Of a stretch of DNA of 11,955 nucleotides, positions 1 through 7,523 are shown in pieces. Under the pieces are notes generated by a model. It saw nothing but the letters and a program-made list of their open reading frames with translations. It did not search any database and was not told where the DNA came from. The position numbers and the translations under genes are program-made. The DNA is from Deltaproteobacteria bacterium (GTDB lineage Bacteria > Myxococcota > Myxococcia > Myxococcales > 40CM-4-68-19): positions 1 through 11,955 of the forward strand of contig VBKQ01000014.1 of NCBI GenBank assembly GCA_005879505.1, written 5' to 3'. Every line of letters starts with the position of its first letter. The first letter of the stretch is position 1.

Positions 1-744
1 GTGGACCATCACCCGCCGTCCGGCACGATGCGCGACCTCGACCGCCCGGGCGATCTGCTCGTCGCTCAGCTCCTCCCTGGTGTAGTCGCTGAACGGATCG
101 AGGATGCCGCCGGTGCCCATCAGCTTGATCCAGTCGGCGCCATACTTCAGGTCGCGCCGGACTACGGCCGCGACGCCATCGGGAGTATCGGCGAGGTTGA
201 AGCGGTCGAGGCGCTGGTCGGCGGCGAGCACGTTTGCGTCCCCGTGCCCGCCGGTGACCGTGACGTACCCTCCCGCGGCATGGATGCGCGGCCCCTGGAT
301 GAAGCCCTTTGCAACGCCTTCCCGGAGCGCGAACTGGCCGTAGGCGGCGTCGATTTCCCCGGCATCGCGGACGGTAGTGAACCCGCGGTCCAACCACTCC
401 TTGAGGTTGTGCACGCCCCAGATGGCGCCCTGTGCGGACGACATCCGCAGCGAGCCGACTGCGGAGAGCTCTTTGAGGTTCCCGAGCAGGTGGGCGTGGC
501 AATCGGCGAAGCCGGGGAGCACCGAGAGGTCTCCCAGATCGATGATCGCGGCATCCGGAGCGCCGGAGCGCGCCTGCGCGAACGGCAGGACCGACTCGAT
601 GCGGCCGCCGGAGACGACGATCCCCTGGTCCGCCGACCAGGTTCCTTTCTGCACGTCGAGGACGCGGGCCGCGCGCACCAACGTGCGCGGCTCGGCCGCC
701 GCCGCTGCGGCCCACAAGGACGACAGGACGATTGCGCTGCGCAT
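1..744 (-). CDS. Secreted metal-dependent amidohydrolase, partial (C-terminus outside window)
   Basis: The first 248 residues are visible; the frame is still open at position 1. It begins with a short probable signal peptide (MR, then a hydrophobic Leu/Ala stretch to about residue 17, cleavage likely before EPR), so the enzyme is expected in the periplasm or outside the cell. Seen: the beta-sandwich start (about 20-78), the metal-binding DCHAH motif with H83 and H85, GGHGD at 165-169, and DWIKLM with K207, which matches the carboxylated bridging lysine of binuclear amidohydrolases; VMVH at the visible end likely gives the third metal His (H248). This is the imidazolonepropionase / Xaa-Pro dipeptidase-like branch of the amidohydrolase superfamily (COG1228 type), whose members hydrolyse C-N bonds in cyclic amides or N-acyl/peptidyl substrates. 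The substrate cannot be told. The ATG lies 7 nt after the AraC gene's stop with only a weak SD, suggesting translational coupling. Confidence 0.85.
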   Translation of the reverse strand, partial: MRSAIVLSSLWAAAAAAEPRTLVRAARVLDVQKGTWSADQGIVVSGGRIESVLPFAQARSGAPDAAIIDLGDLSVLPGFADCHAHLLGNLKELSAVGSLRMSSAQGAIWGVHNLKEWLDRGFTTVRDAGEIDAAYGQFALREGVAKGFIQGPRIHAAGGYVTVTGGHGDANVLAADQRLDRFNLADTPDGVAAVVRRDLKYGADWIKLMGTGGILDPFSDYTREELSDEQIARAVEVAHRAGRRVMVH

Positions 745-751
745 CGCCGCT

Positions 752-1597
752 CTATGCGACGCCGGACGAGGTGCCCGCTTGCGTTTTCTTGCGCAGCAGC
801 GACGGCGCAGTCCCGAACCGGCGCCGGAACGAGCGGATGAAGTGGCTGAGGTTTCCGAAGCCGACGGCGTAGCAGGTGGTGGTCACGCTCTGGCCGTCGA
901 GCAGCATGCAGCGGGCGCGGTCGAGGCGGACGTCGCGCAGCAGCCGGTGCGGCGGCGCTCCGATCAGCGACCGGAACACGCGCGCGAAATGGAACGCGCT
1001 CATCCCAACGGACGACGCGAGCGAGGCGAGCGTGTGCGGCTCGTCGGAATGCGTCAGGATCCTCTCCCGCGCCAGCTCGACGCGGGCAGCGTGGCGGCGG
1101 AGCTGGAGCTCGTCGTACAGGCGATGCGGCGGCTGCGGACGGACGGCCGCTTCGATCAACTCCGTCGTCCAGGAATCGAGGGCCGCGACGCTGCGGCGCT
1201 GCAGGATGCGATCGAGCTGCAGACGGAGGAATGCAAGCCTGTTGCTGGGATGGAACACGGGTACGTGCCCAGTTCCCGCGAGCCAGCCCTCGCGCTCGAT
1301 CTCGCGCTCGAATCCGTCGCGGAAGCGGATCGTCATGCAGGTATCCGCGGGTACGTCTTCGAAGTGGACGTATCTTTGGACGGTGTCCGGATGCCAGGCG
1401 AACGCGGCTCCGCGCCCGAGGCGCCAGAACCGTTTTCCCACGCCCAGACCGAACTCGCCGGAATCGACGAAATTGATGCAGTAGTGGTCGCAGGCTTCCT
1501 CCGCCGTCCCAGCGGGCACCGGCCCGGCGCCATGATCGAAGCGCGAGACGACGACGCTGGGAGTCTCGAGAAGGGTCTGCAAGCGAGTCGCGCCCAT
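752..1597 (-). CDS. AraC-family transcriptional regulator
   Basis: A 281-residue regulator. Residues about 10-100 form a cupin-like effector domain (FDHGAG, CDHYCINFVDSGEF, then WHPDTVQRYVHFED). Residues about 170-270 form the AraC DNA-binding domain with two helix-turn-helix motifs: LASLASSVGMSAFHFARVF at 190-208, and a second ending in AVGFGNLSHFIRSFRRRFG (244-262), where GF.....F...F...FG is the family hallmark. It probably controls the amidohydrolase that follows in the same transcript and perhaps the divergent outer-membrane gene; the effector is unknown. Start choice is uncertain. ATG at 1597 gives normal family length but has little SD. A GTG at 1687 in the same frame (+30 residues) has a good AGGAG at 1693-1697, but the added codons have low third-position GC, unlike the rest, so I kept the shorter form. 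Confidence 0.88.
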   Translation of the reverse strand: MGATRLQTLLETPSVVVSRFDHGAGPVPAGTAEEACDHYCINFVDSGEFGLGVGKRFWRLGRGAAFAWHPDTVQRYVHFEDVPADTCMTIRFRDGFEREIEREGWLAGTGHVPVFHPSNRLAFLRLQLDRILQRRSVAALDSWTTELIEAAVRPQPPHRLYDELQLRRHAARVELARERILTHSDEPHTLASLASSVGMSAFHFARVFRSLIGAPPHRLLRDVRLDRARCMLLDGQSVTTTCYAVGFGNLSHFIRSFRRRFGTAPSLLRKKTQAGTSSGVA

Positions 1598-1765
1598 GTT
1601 CCGAACGATAGCAAGCGCGACCAGCCGGCTCCAGCGCCGGTCGGAGCAAGAAACCGCAAGCGTACGTGCGAAAACTGGCTGTGCCACCGCATCTCCTGGA
1701 AGATCCCCATCGCATTCCAGCGAATCGCATCCGCTTGAAAGGGCGGACCTTGCAGAGGGACAGAG
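1598..1765. promoter_or_regulatory. Divergent intergenic region between AraC regulator and outer-membrane gene
   Basis: These 168 bases separate two divergently transcribed genes and should hold both promoters. No convincing -35/-10 pair stands out. An imperfect dyad (GACC/GGTC arms with nested GGC/GCC) spans about 1619-1642, and a near-repeat of ATCGCATTCC / ATCGCATCC lies at about 1710-1732; either could be an operator, but both are weak. If the GTG at 1687 is the true AraC start, half of this region is coding. Confidence 0.35.
1755..1760 (+). promoter_or_regulatory. Shine-Dalgarno supporting the TTG start at 1766
   Basis: GAGGGA lies 5 nt before the TTG. It decides the start, because no ATG or GTG is placed to include the full signal peptide. 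Confidence 0.6.
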
Positions 1766-2968
1766 TTGCCGCCACGCCGCCGTTGCGCCCCTCTGATCCT
1801 CCGCGCCATTGGCGGCCTTCTCCTGCTGGTCCTCGCCGCTCCACGGCTCGCCCGTGCGGCCGCGCCGATCACCGATCGCAACTACGTCATCGACGCGTAC
1901 CGTGGCGCCGCGGTCGCCGACTATCGCGTCATCGGCATGGGCGGCGTCTCCCTCGCTACTGCCGAAGGCGCCCTCGGCCTGCTCGCCAATCCGGCCGCCG
2001 CCGCCTCGCGGCCGTCGACTGCCTCCGGCTGGTTCTACTGGGACTTCCTGCTCGACGCCTACACGCCGGCGCTGGGCGTCGACTACGACAACAACGGAAC
2101 GCCGCAGGACCGATTCAACGGCACCACCGGCGCGCTGAACGCCGGGCTGGTGGGGATGTTCGGCGCGTGGGGAGTCGCGGTCTCGGTCACGGGCGAGCTG
2201 CGCGATTTCACCGTGCCCGGGGGAACCGCAGCATCGCTTTCGGCCGCGATCTGGCGCCTCACGCTCGCCCGATCGTTCGCCGACGGCGAGTGGATCGCGG
2301 GAGCAAACCTGGTCGGGGGCGGTTTCAACCTCAGGTTGCCCGGCAGCGGAGTCGAACTGGTGAACGCGGGCGATTGGTCGATCGAAGCGGGCGGCCTGTG
2401 GCAGCCGCGCGACAGCAACCTGCGCATCGGCGTCAGTTTCCGGCCGGCGATGAAGCCGAGGATCGACCCGACTGCCTGCGACCCGAACAATTGCGTCGGA
2501 TACATCCTGCCGGAGCGCGTGGAGTTCCCTTGGACCGCCGGCGCCGGAATCGCCCTGCGCCTCGGTCCCACGCCCTGGAACCGGCGCGTGAGCGACGAAT
2601 TCCGCGACGAGAGGAGCACGATTCTCGCGGCGGACCTGATCGTCAGCGGCCCGGTGTCGAACGGCGCCGGCCTCGAGGCCTTCCTGCAGAAGCAGTTGCA
2701 GCCATCGGGTCGCCGCGGATCGATCTCATTGCGCCTGGGCGCCGAATACGAATGGATCCCGGGGTGGCTGCGGATCCGCGGCGGCTCGTACTGGGAGCCT
2801 CCGCGCTTCCAAGACGTGACCGGACGGTTGCACCTCACCCTCGGCCTCGACGTGCGCTTCTGGTCGTTCTCGCTCTGGGGCAGCCAGTACAGGATGCGGG
2901 TCTCGCTCGGAGCGGACGGCGCGCGGCAATACGGGAACACCGTCCTGTCGCTCGGGTTCTGGCACTGA
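1766..2968 (+). CDS. Putative outer-membrane beta-barrel protein (PorV/FadL-like)
   Basis: A 400-residue exported protein. The signal peptide has a basic start (MPPRRR), a hydrophobic core (about 9-25) and a likely Ala-X-Ala cleavage near residue 32. Just after it, RVIGMGGVSLATAEG...LLANPA (54-77) matches the GMGG...NPA region of outer-membrane transport-type barrels (PorV/UPF0164/FadL-like). The rest alternates short amphipathic strands and Gly/Asn/Asp turns and ends in LSLGFWH, with an aromatic near the C-terminus as is usual for barrels handled by BAM. C238 and C243 could form a small disulfide loop. Start: TTG at 1766 is preferred because GAGGGA sits 5 nt upstream (1755-1760) and it yields the complete signal peptide. 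No ligand can be predicted. It stands alone on this strand, divergent from the AraC/amidohydrolase pair. Confidence 0.75.
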   Translation: MPPRRRCAPLILRAIGGLLLLVLAAPRLARAAAPITDRNYVIDAYRGAAVADYRVIGMGGVSLATAEGALGLLANPAAAASRPSTASGWFYWDFLLDAYTPALGVDYDNNGTPQDRFNGTTGALNAGLVGMFGAWGVAVSVTGELRDFTVPGGTAASLSAAIWRLTLARSFADGEWIAGANLVGGGFNLRLPGSGVELVNAGDWSIEAGGLWQPRDSNLRIGVSFRPAMKPRIDPTACDPNNCVGYILPERVEFPWTAGAGIALRLGPTPWNRRVSDEFRDERSTILAADLIVSGPVSNGAGLEAFLQKQLQPSGRRGSISLRLGAEYEWIPGWLRIRGGSYWEPPRFQDVTGRLHLTLGLDVRFWSFSLWGSQYRMRVSLGADGARQYGNTVLSLGFWH

Positions 2969-2979
2969 TCGTCGATGCC

Positions 2980-3015
2980 GCTGTCAACTTTGCGAGCGGA
3001 GAGATAGCTTTTTTT
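2980..3015 (+). terminator. Probable intrinsic terminator after the outer-membrane gene
   Basis: GCTGTC (2980-2985) can pair with GATAGC (3003-3008) through six pairs, one of them G-U, and is followed at once by seven T residues (3009-3015). The loop is long (17 nt), so the hairpin is not strong, but the abrupt T-run in GC-rich DNA 12 nt after a stop codon fits Rho-independent termination. An alternative shorter pairing is CCGCT/AGCGG (2978-2982 with 2995-2999). Confidence 0.5.
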
Positions 3016-3048
3016 ACGCATCAGATCTCGCGTGCTACCGAGACCCGC

Positions 3049-3912
3049 ATGCCCGTCCTGCAGCTCCGCCGCTCCGAGTCTTCCCTGCGCGCCGACATGC
3101 CCGAGGAGCGCGCGAGAGCGGCCCCCTTCATCAAATGGGTCGGCGGCAAAACGACGCTGCTCGCGGAGCTGCTGCGCCACGTCCCTCGCCGGCTGCGCCG
3201 CTACCACGAGCCCTTCGTGGGCGGCGGCGCCCTCTTCTTCGCCGTGGCTCCGCGCCGCGCGATCCTCAGCGACAACAACGCCGAGCTGGTGCACTGCTAC
3301 CTCCAGGTTCGCGACGACGTCCACGGCGTGCTCGACGCGCTCGGCCGGCACGTCTACGAGAAGGCGCATTACCAGAACATCCGCGCGCTGGATCCGCTTC
3401 GTCTCTCTCCGTCAGCTCGCGCCGCGCGCTTCATCTATCTCAACAAGACCTGCTTCAACGGCCTGTGGCGCGTGAATCGAGCCGGCCGTTTCAACGTGCC
3501 CATCGGACGCTACACGAACCCGCGCTTCCACGACCCCTGCACCCTGCTCGCTGCGAGCCAGGCGCTGAAGGGCGTCGAGATCCTCCATGCGCCCTTCGAG
3601 GCGGCGCTGGTCAAGGCCGCACCCGGCGACTTCGTATACCTGGATCCGCCCTACGACCCCGTATCCGCCACGTCGAGCTTCGCGAGCTACACCGCCGACG
3701 GGTTCACCTGGGACGACCAGAAGCGCCTGGCGCGCGCATGCCTCGCGCTGAACCGCCGCGGCGTCCGCTTCCTGCTCTCCAACTCGGCCACCGAGCGCGT
3801 GCGCGATCTGTACCGCGGATTCGAGCAGCGCATGGTTCACGCGCCGCGCTTCATCAACTCGAAAGCCGGGTCCCGCGGGAGGGTCGAGGAGCTGCTGGTC
3901 TTCAACGCATGA
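3049..3912 (+). CDS. dam: Dam-type DNA adenine N6-methyltransferase (orphan)
   Basis: A 287-residue D12-class (alpha group) adenine methyltransferase that transfers a methyl group from S-adenosylmethionine to adenine N6 in duplex DNA. Motifs in order: PFIKWVGGK (26-34, motif X), EPFVGGGALFF (54-64, motif I, SAM binding), SDNNAELVHCY (74-84), YLNKTCFNGLWRVN (130-143), and YLDPPYDP (197-204) with the catalytic DPPY at 199-202. FLLSNSA (241-247) and the end RGRVEELLVFN are also typical. Length is close to the roughly 280 residues of E. coli Dam. GATC is the usual target of close relatives, but the specificity here is an inference. No endonuclease gene lies nearby. Start: ATG 3049 has no clear SD; ATG 3097 would place PFIKW about 10 residues in, as in E. 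coli Dam, and is a real alternative. Confidence 0.93.
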   Translation: MPVLQLRRSESSLRADMPEERARAAPFIKWVGGKTTLLAELLRHVPRRLRRYHEPFVGGGALFFAVAPRRAILSDNNAELVHCYLQVRDDVHGVLDALGRHVYEKAHYQNIRALDPLRLSPSARAARFIYLNKTCFNGLWRVNRAGRFNVPIGRYTNPRFHDPCTLLAASQALKGVEILHAPFEAALVKAAPGDFVYLDPPYDPVSATSSFASYTADGFTWDDQKRLARACLALNRRGVRFLLSNSATERVRDLYRGFEQRMVHAPRFINSKAGSRGRVEELLVFNA

Positions 3913-3983
3913 TCCTCCTCGCGCTGCTCCTTGGCGCCGCGCCGCAGATCGAGACGCGTACGCCAGCCGCCATGCCGACCTGA
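3909..3983 (+). CDS. Possible 24-residue peptide overlapping the methyltransferase stop
   Basis: An ATGA overlap joins the stop of the methyltransferase to an ATG that opens a 24-codon frame. The product, MILLALLLGAAPQIETRTP and five further residues, looks like a bare signal peptide. It may be a short leader, the remnant of a decayed secreted-protein gene, or chance. No SD is visible; translation would rely on termination-reinitiation. The rest of this 101-base gap (3913-4013) holds only a TCCCCGGGGA palindrome at 3990-3999. Confidence 0.2.
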   Translation: MILLALLLGAAPQIETRTPAAMPT

Positions 3984-4013
3984 TCGCGGTCCCCGGGGAT
4001 TCCTTGCAGGACG

Positions 4014-4679
4014 TCACTTCTGCTGCTGCGGCTCCTGCGTCGAGCTCGAGCTCTTCGAAGTAGCGTCGATCTTCAGCGCCTTCGGCTGGCCGTCGACCAT
4101 CTGATAGCTGGCGCGCAAGTCGGACCCTGGCGGCAGCTGCGCCGCCGACGCCGTCTGGCCGTTCAGCGTCACCGCCGTCGAATCGGTGATCTGGAGCTGC
4201 AGCAGATCCTTGTCCTGCGTGCGGATCTGCACCTGATCGCTGCCCGCCTGCACGACGGTGCCGCTCGCGGTCTGCTCCTGCGTCCAGGCCTGGTTCTGCT
4301 GGTGCTGGCTGCTCGTCTGCTGGTTCTCGGAGCGCTGGGTCTGGAGCGCCTGCTGCTGCTGTTGTGATGCCTCCTGATGCGCGAGCCGCGTCGCTTCCTG
4401 GGCGTCGCGCTGGGCCTGCTCCGCCTTCGCGGTCTGGCCGCGCAGCTTCGCCTGTGCGTCCGCCAGCTCCTTCTGCTTCTGGGTCACCACCTGCCGCGCC
4501 TGCTCCACCTTCGACTGCTCGTCCGCCGCCTTCTTCTGGGCGTCCGCTGCGCGCTGCAGGGACTGCTGTGCCTGATCCTGCTGCGTGCGCGTCTCGGATT
4601 TCTTGCTCTCCTGGCCGCCCCCGAACATCGCGCAGCCAAAAGAAAGCGCGATGCCCGCCACCCAAATCTTGTTCCGCAT
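4014..4679 (-). CDS. Coiled-coil, Gln-rich putative lipoprotein
   Basis: A 221-residue exported protein. Its N-terminus (MRNK, hydrophobic 5-15, Cys16) looks like a lipoprotein signal, but the lipobox is SFGC rather than the usual L-[AS]-[GA]-C, so lipidation is uncertain. Residues about 30-135 are Ala/Gln/Glu/Lys-rich with heptad-like spacing, predicting a long coiled coil, with five consecutive Gln at 106-110. Residues about 139-206 form a small beta-rich domain (SGTVVQAGSDQVQIRTQDKD ... DLRASYQMVDGQPKALKI) of a type I recall as a C-terminal module in myxobacterial envelope proteins. The tail is Ser/Gln-rich. Start: ATG with a consensus AGGAGG 7 nt upstream (4687-4692). It lies 89 nt after lolD and may be cotranscribed or independent. 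Role unknown; a periplasmic spacer or envelope-stress protein is possible. Confidence 0.75.
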   Translation of the reverse strand: MRNKIWVAGIALSFGCAMFGGGQESKKSETRTQQDQAQQSLQRAADAQKKAADEQSKVEQARQVVTQKQKELADAQAKLRGQTAKAEQAQRDAQEATRLAHQEASQQQQQALQTQRSENQQTSSQHQQNQAWTQEQTASGTVVQAGSDQVQIRTQDKDLLQLQITDSTAVTLNGQTASAAQLPPGSDLRASYQMVDGQPKALKIDATSKSSSSTQEPQQQK

Positions 4680-4686
4680 CGAGAAG

Positions 4687-4692
4687 CCTCCT
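4687..4692 (-). promoter_or_regulatory. Consensus Shine-Dalgarno of the putative lipoprotein gene
   Basis: The minus strand reads AGGAGG with 7 nt to the ATG, the strongest ribosome-binding site in the window. It suggests high translation of this product, as expected for an abundant envelope lipoprotein. Confidence 0.75.
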
Positions 4693-4768
4693 GCGTTCTT
4701 CCTCTCCCAGGGCGAAGATGCGAACGGAAAGCCGATCGGGCATCCTCCGCAAGGGCCCAGTTGGACGC

Positions 4769-5446
<678 letters not shown>

Positions 5447-5447
5447 C

Positions 5448-7523
5448 TCATTCCTCCCGCAGCCCGTCCACCGGCGAGAGGCGGCTCGCCTTGGTGGCGG
5501 GATAGAGCGTCGCCAGGTAGCTGAGGGCGAGCGAGATCGCCGCCACCATCACGAACTGCGCGCCGTCGACGTTCACCGGTAGGTTCGAGATGTAATAGAC
5601 GTCGGGATCGAGCTGCAGCCCGAATTTCTCGATGAACGAGCAGGAAGCGAGGCCGAGCAAGAGGCCCATCGCGGTGCCGATGGCGCCGATGGTCAGTCCT
5701 TCGACCACGAAGATCTTCATCACGCTCGCGTCGCGCGCGCCCATCGACTTGAGGATGGAGATCTCCTTCGTCTTCTCCAGCACCAGCATGATCAGCGTGC
5801 TGAGGATGTTGAAGCACGCCACCAGCACGATGAAGGTGAGGATGATCGCCATCGCCAGCTTCTCCAGCTTGAGCGCGGAGAAGAGATTGCGGTTCAGCTC
5901 CGCCCAATCCTTCGTCCGGTAGGGAAAGCCCCCCAGCGCAGCCACCACCCTGCGCCCGAGCGCCCGCGCGGCGTCGACGTCCACGAACTTCAGCTCGAGG
6001 CCGACGATGTTCTCGCCCATCCTGAAGAATCGCTGCGCCTCGGGAATGCCGATGTAGACGAACTTCGAGTCGTACTCGTACATCCCGGAGTAGAGGATGC
6101 AGGCCACCCGGAAGGGACGGCTGCGCGGCACCGGGCCGGTCGGCGTCATCTCGCCGAGCGGCGTGAGCACGTTGACCACGTCGCCTACCCAGGCGCGGAG
6201 CTGGTGCGACATCTCCTTGCCGATGCAGATGCCGGGCAGGTTGCGCAGCGCCTCGGGATCGACCTTCTGCGACTCTTCCGGATGGGCCTGGCGCCGCTTC
6301 AGCGTGTCTTCGAGATACTGCTCGTACTCCGGTCCGCCCAGCTGCTTCGCCGCTTCCCCGCGCGGCTCGACGACGCGATCGGTGCCGGGAATGTCCTGCG
6401 GCTTCGACAGCCATTCCAGCTCGCCGGCGATGACCTGGCGGGGCAGCTCGCTCACGGTACCGGCGGTCGCCGGATCGATCCCCTTCAGCTCCGCGCCCGT
6501 GACCGTCTGGCCGTGCGAAAGGATCACCTCGTTGAGGATGAACGGCGACACCCCGGCGACGCCGGGAACGGCCGCGACCTTGGGGACCACCGATCGCCAC
6601 TCGGAGAAGTCCGACGAGAACTTGAGCAGCAAGGCATGGGAATTCGTGCCGAGGATCTTGCGCTTCAAGTCGGACTCGAAGCCGCTCATGACCGACAGCA
6701 CCACCGTGAGCGCCCAGACGCCCACCGCCACCCCCGCGACCGAGATTCCCGTCATCACCACCGTGGCCGGCCGCTTGCGCCGCTGCCCTGGCTGGAGTCT
6801 GGCGATCTGGGCGCGGTGCTGGATCCACCTGCCGATCGCCGTGAGGGAGGCGAGCACCACCGCGACCGTGAAGAGGATGTGCAGCGGATTCAACAGCGTG
6901 CGCTGATGCGGATCCCGCAACGAGGCCGCGATTCCGAGCGCGTAGAAGAGCCCGGGAGGCAGCACGCCGAGCAGCGCCAGGAAGAGCGCGCTGCGCCGGT
7001 TCAGCCTCAGGTGCGTGCGCGCGATGCCCCACTCGTAGCCGAGGCGCGGATCGACGTGCCCGTTCGCGCCGATCAGCATTCCGAACGAGGCGCCCCACAT
7101 CGCCAGGAGCCACGACGCCGCTGCGGCGGCGATCGACCAGACCACCAGCTCGCCGGCGCTGGCGAAGAACCGGTCGTACGAGAACGACGGCGGTTTGAGG
7201 GCGCGGAGCACGAAGAAGATGACGGCTCCGAAGATCGCGGAGGCGATCAGGTTCTCGAGTGGCCGGTAGCCACGGCCGAGAAAGCTGAGCGCGAACCCCG
7301 CTAGCAGGAACCAGACCCCTTCCATGCCGAAAGAGATGCCATTGACCGCGTCGCGCGAGAGCGTGGTGTACGCGCCGAGCCAGACCGCGACGGAATACTG
7401 GAGCCCCGCGCCGAGCAGGAAGAGCACCAGCGCGGCGGCGCAGACGATGGCAGGGCTCGCCGCCTTCCTCCCGACCGCGCCGCGGCCCTCCGCGCGCGGG
7501 CTCGGGCGCCAGTAGAGCTTCAA
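5448..7523 (-). CDS. lolC: LolC/LolE-family lipoprotein-releasing permease with extra N-terminal membrane domain
   Basis: A 691-residue permease, against roughly 400-415 for ordinary LolC/LolE. The conventional part is clear: SVAGVAVGVWALTVVLSVMSGFE (261-283) is the family's first membrane helix, a periplasmic domain follows (about 285-550), then three FtsX-type helices (about 556-584, 606-629, 655-673) with EKTKEISILKSMGA (583-596), the coupling motif that contacts LolD, and an end in LSPVDGLREE. Ahead of it are about six more hydrophobic segments (about 24-45, 67-83, 91-108, 125-152, 178-200, 209-231). YEWGIARTHLRLNRR (163-177) resembles the cytosolic N-terminus of normal LolC/E, so about 75 residues (178-252) with two segments appear inserted before the first normal helix. 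A charged insert (about 371-428) enlarges the periplasmic domain. Start: TTG at 7523 overlaps the lysS stop (TTGA), with GGAGG 7 nt upstream. It probably works as a LolF-like homodimer, since no second permease gene is seen. Confidence 0.88.
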   Translation of the reverse strand: MKLYWRPSPRAEGRGAVGRKAASPAIVCAAALVLFLLGAGLQYSVAVWLGAYTTLSRDAVNGISFGMEGVWFLLAGFALSFLGRGYRPLENLIASAIFGAVIFFVLRALKPPSFSYDRFFASAGELVVWSIAAAAASWLLAMWGASFGMLIGANGHVDPRLGYEWGIARTHLRLNRRSALFLALLGVLPPGLFYALGIAASLRDPHQRTLLNPLHILFTVAVVLASLTAIGRWIQHRAQIARLQPGQRRKRPATVVMTGISVAGVAVGVWALTVVLSVMSGFESDLKRKILGTNSHALLLKFSSDFSEWRSVVPKVAAVPGVAGVSPFILNEVILSHGQTVTGAELKGIDPATAGTVSELPRQVIAGELEWLSKPQDIPGTDRVVEPRGEAAKQLGGPEYEQYLEDTLKRRQAHPEESQKVDPEALRNLPGICIGKEMSHQLRAWVGDVVNVLTPLGEMTPTGPVPRSRPFRVACILYSGMYEYDSKFVYIGIPEAQRFFRMGENIVGLELKFVDVDAARALGRRVVAALGGFPYRTKDWAELNRNLFSALKLEKLAMAIILTFIVLVACFNILSTLIMLVLEKTKEISILKSMGARDASVMKIFVVEGLTIGAIGTAMGLLLGLASCSFIEKFGLQLDPDVYYISNLPVNVDGAQFVMVAAISLALSYLATLYPATKASRLSPVDGLREE
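5453..5458 (-). promoter_or_regulatory. Shine-Dalgarno fixing the TTG start of lolD
   Basis: GGGAGG on the minus strand, 6 nt before the TTG and inside the last codons of the permease gene. It decides the start because the nearby ATG is out of frame. Confidence 0.7.

Noticed and set aside
162..1844. 560-residue open frame on the minus strand
   Set aside because: Arg/Pro/Ala-rich composition with no domain; it runs out of frame through the clear AraC and amidohydrolase genes. It is a shadow of GC-rich coding DNA.
1666..3048. Open frame extending the methyltransferase about 460 residues upstream
   Set aside because: The extra part is Arg/Pro-rich, crosses the signal peptide-bearing outer-membrane gene in another frame and passes through its terminator. 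The recognisable enzyme starts at 3049 or 3097.
3990..3999. TCCCCGGGGA palindrome between the methyltransferase and the lipoprotein gene
   Set aside because: No loop and no T-run; a 10-base palindrome is expected by chance in such GC-rich DNA.
4320..4375. CTG/CAG-like simple repeat
   Set aside because: It encodes the Gln-rich stretch of the putative lipoprotein and is imperfect, so it is codon usage in a Gln-rich coiled coil rather than a separate repeat element.
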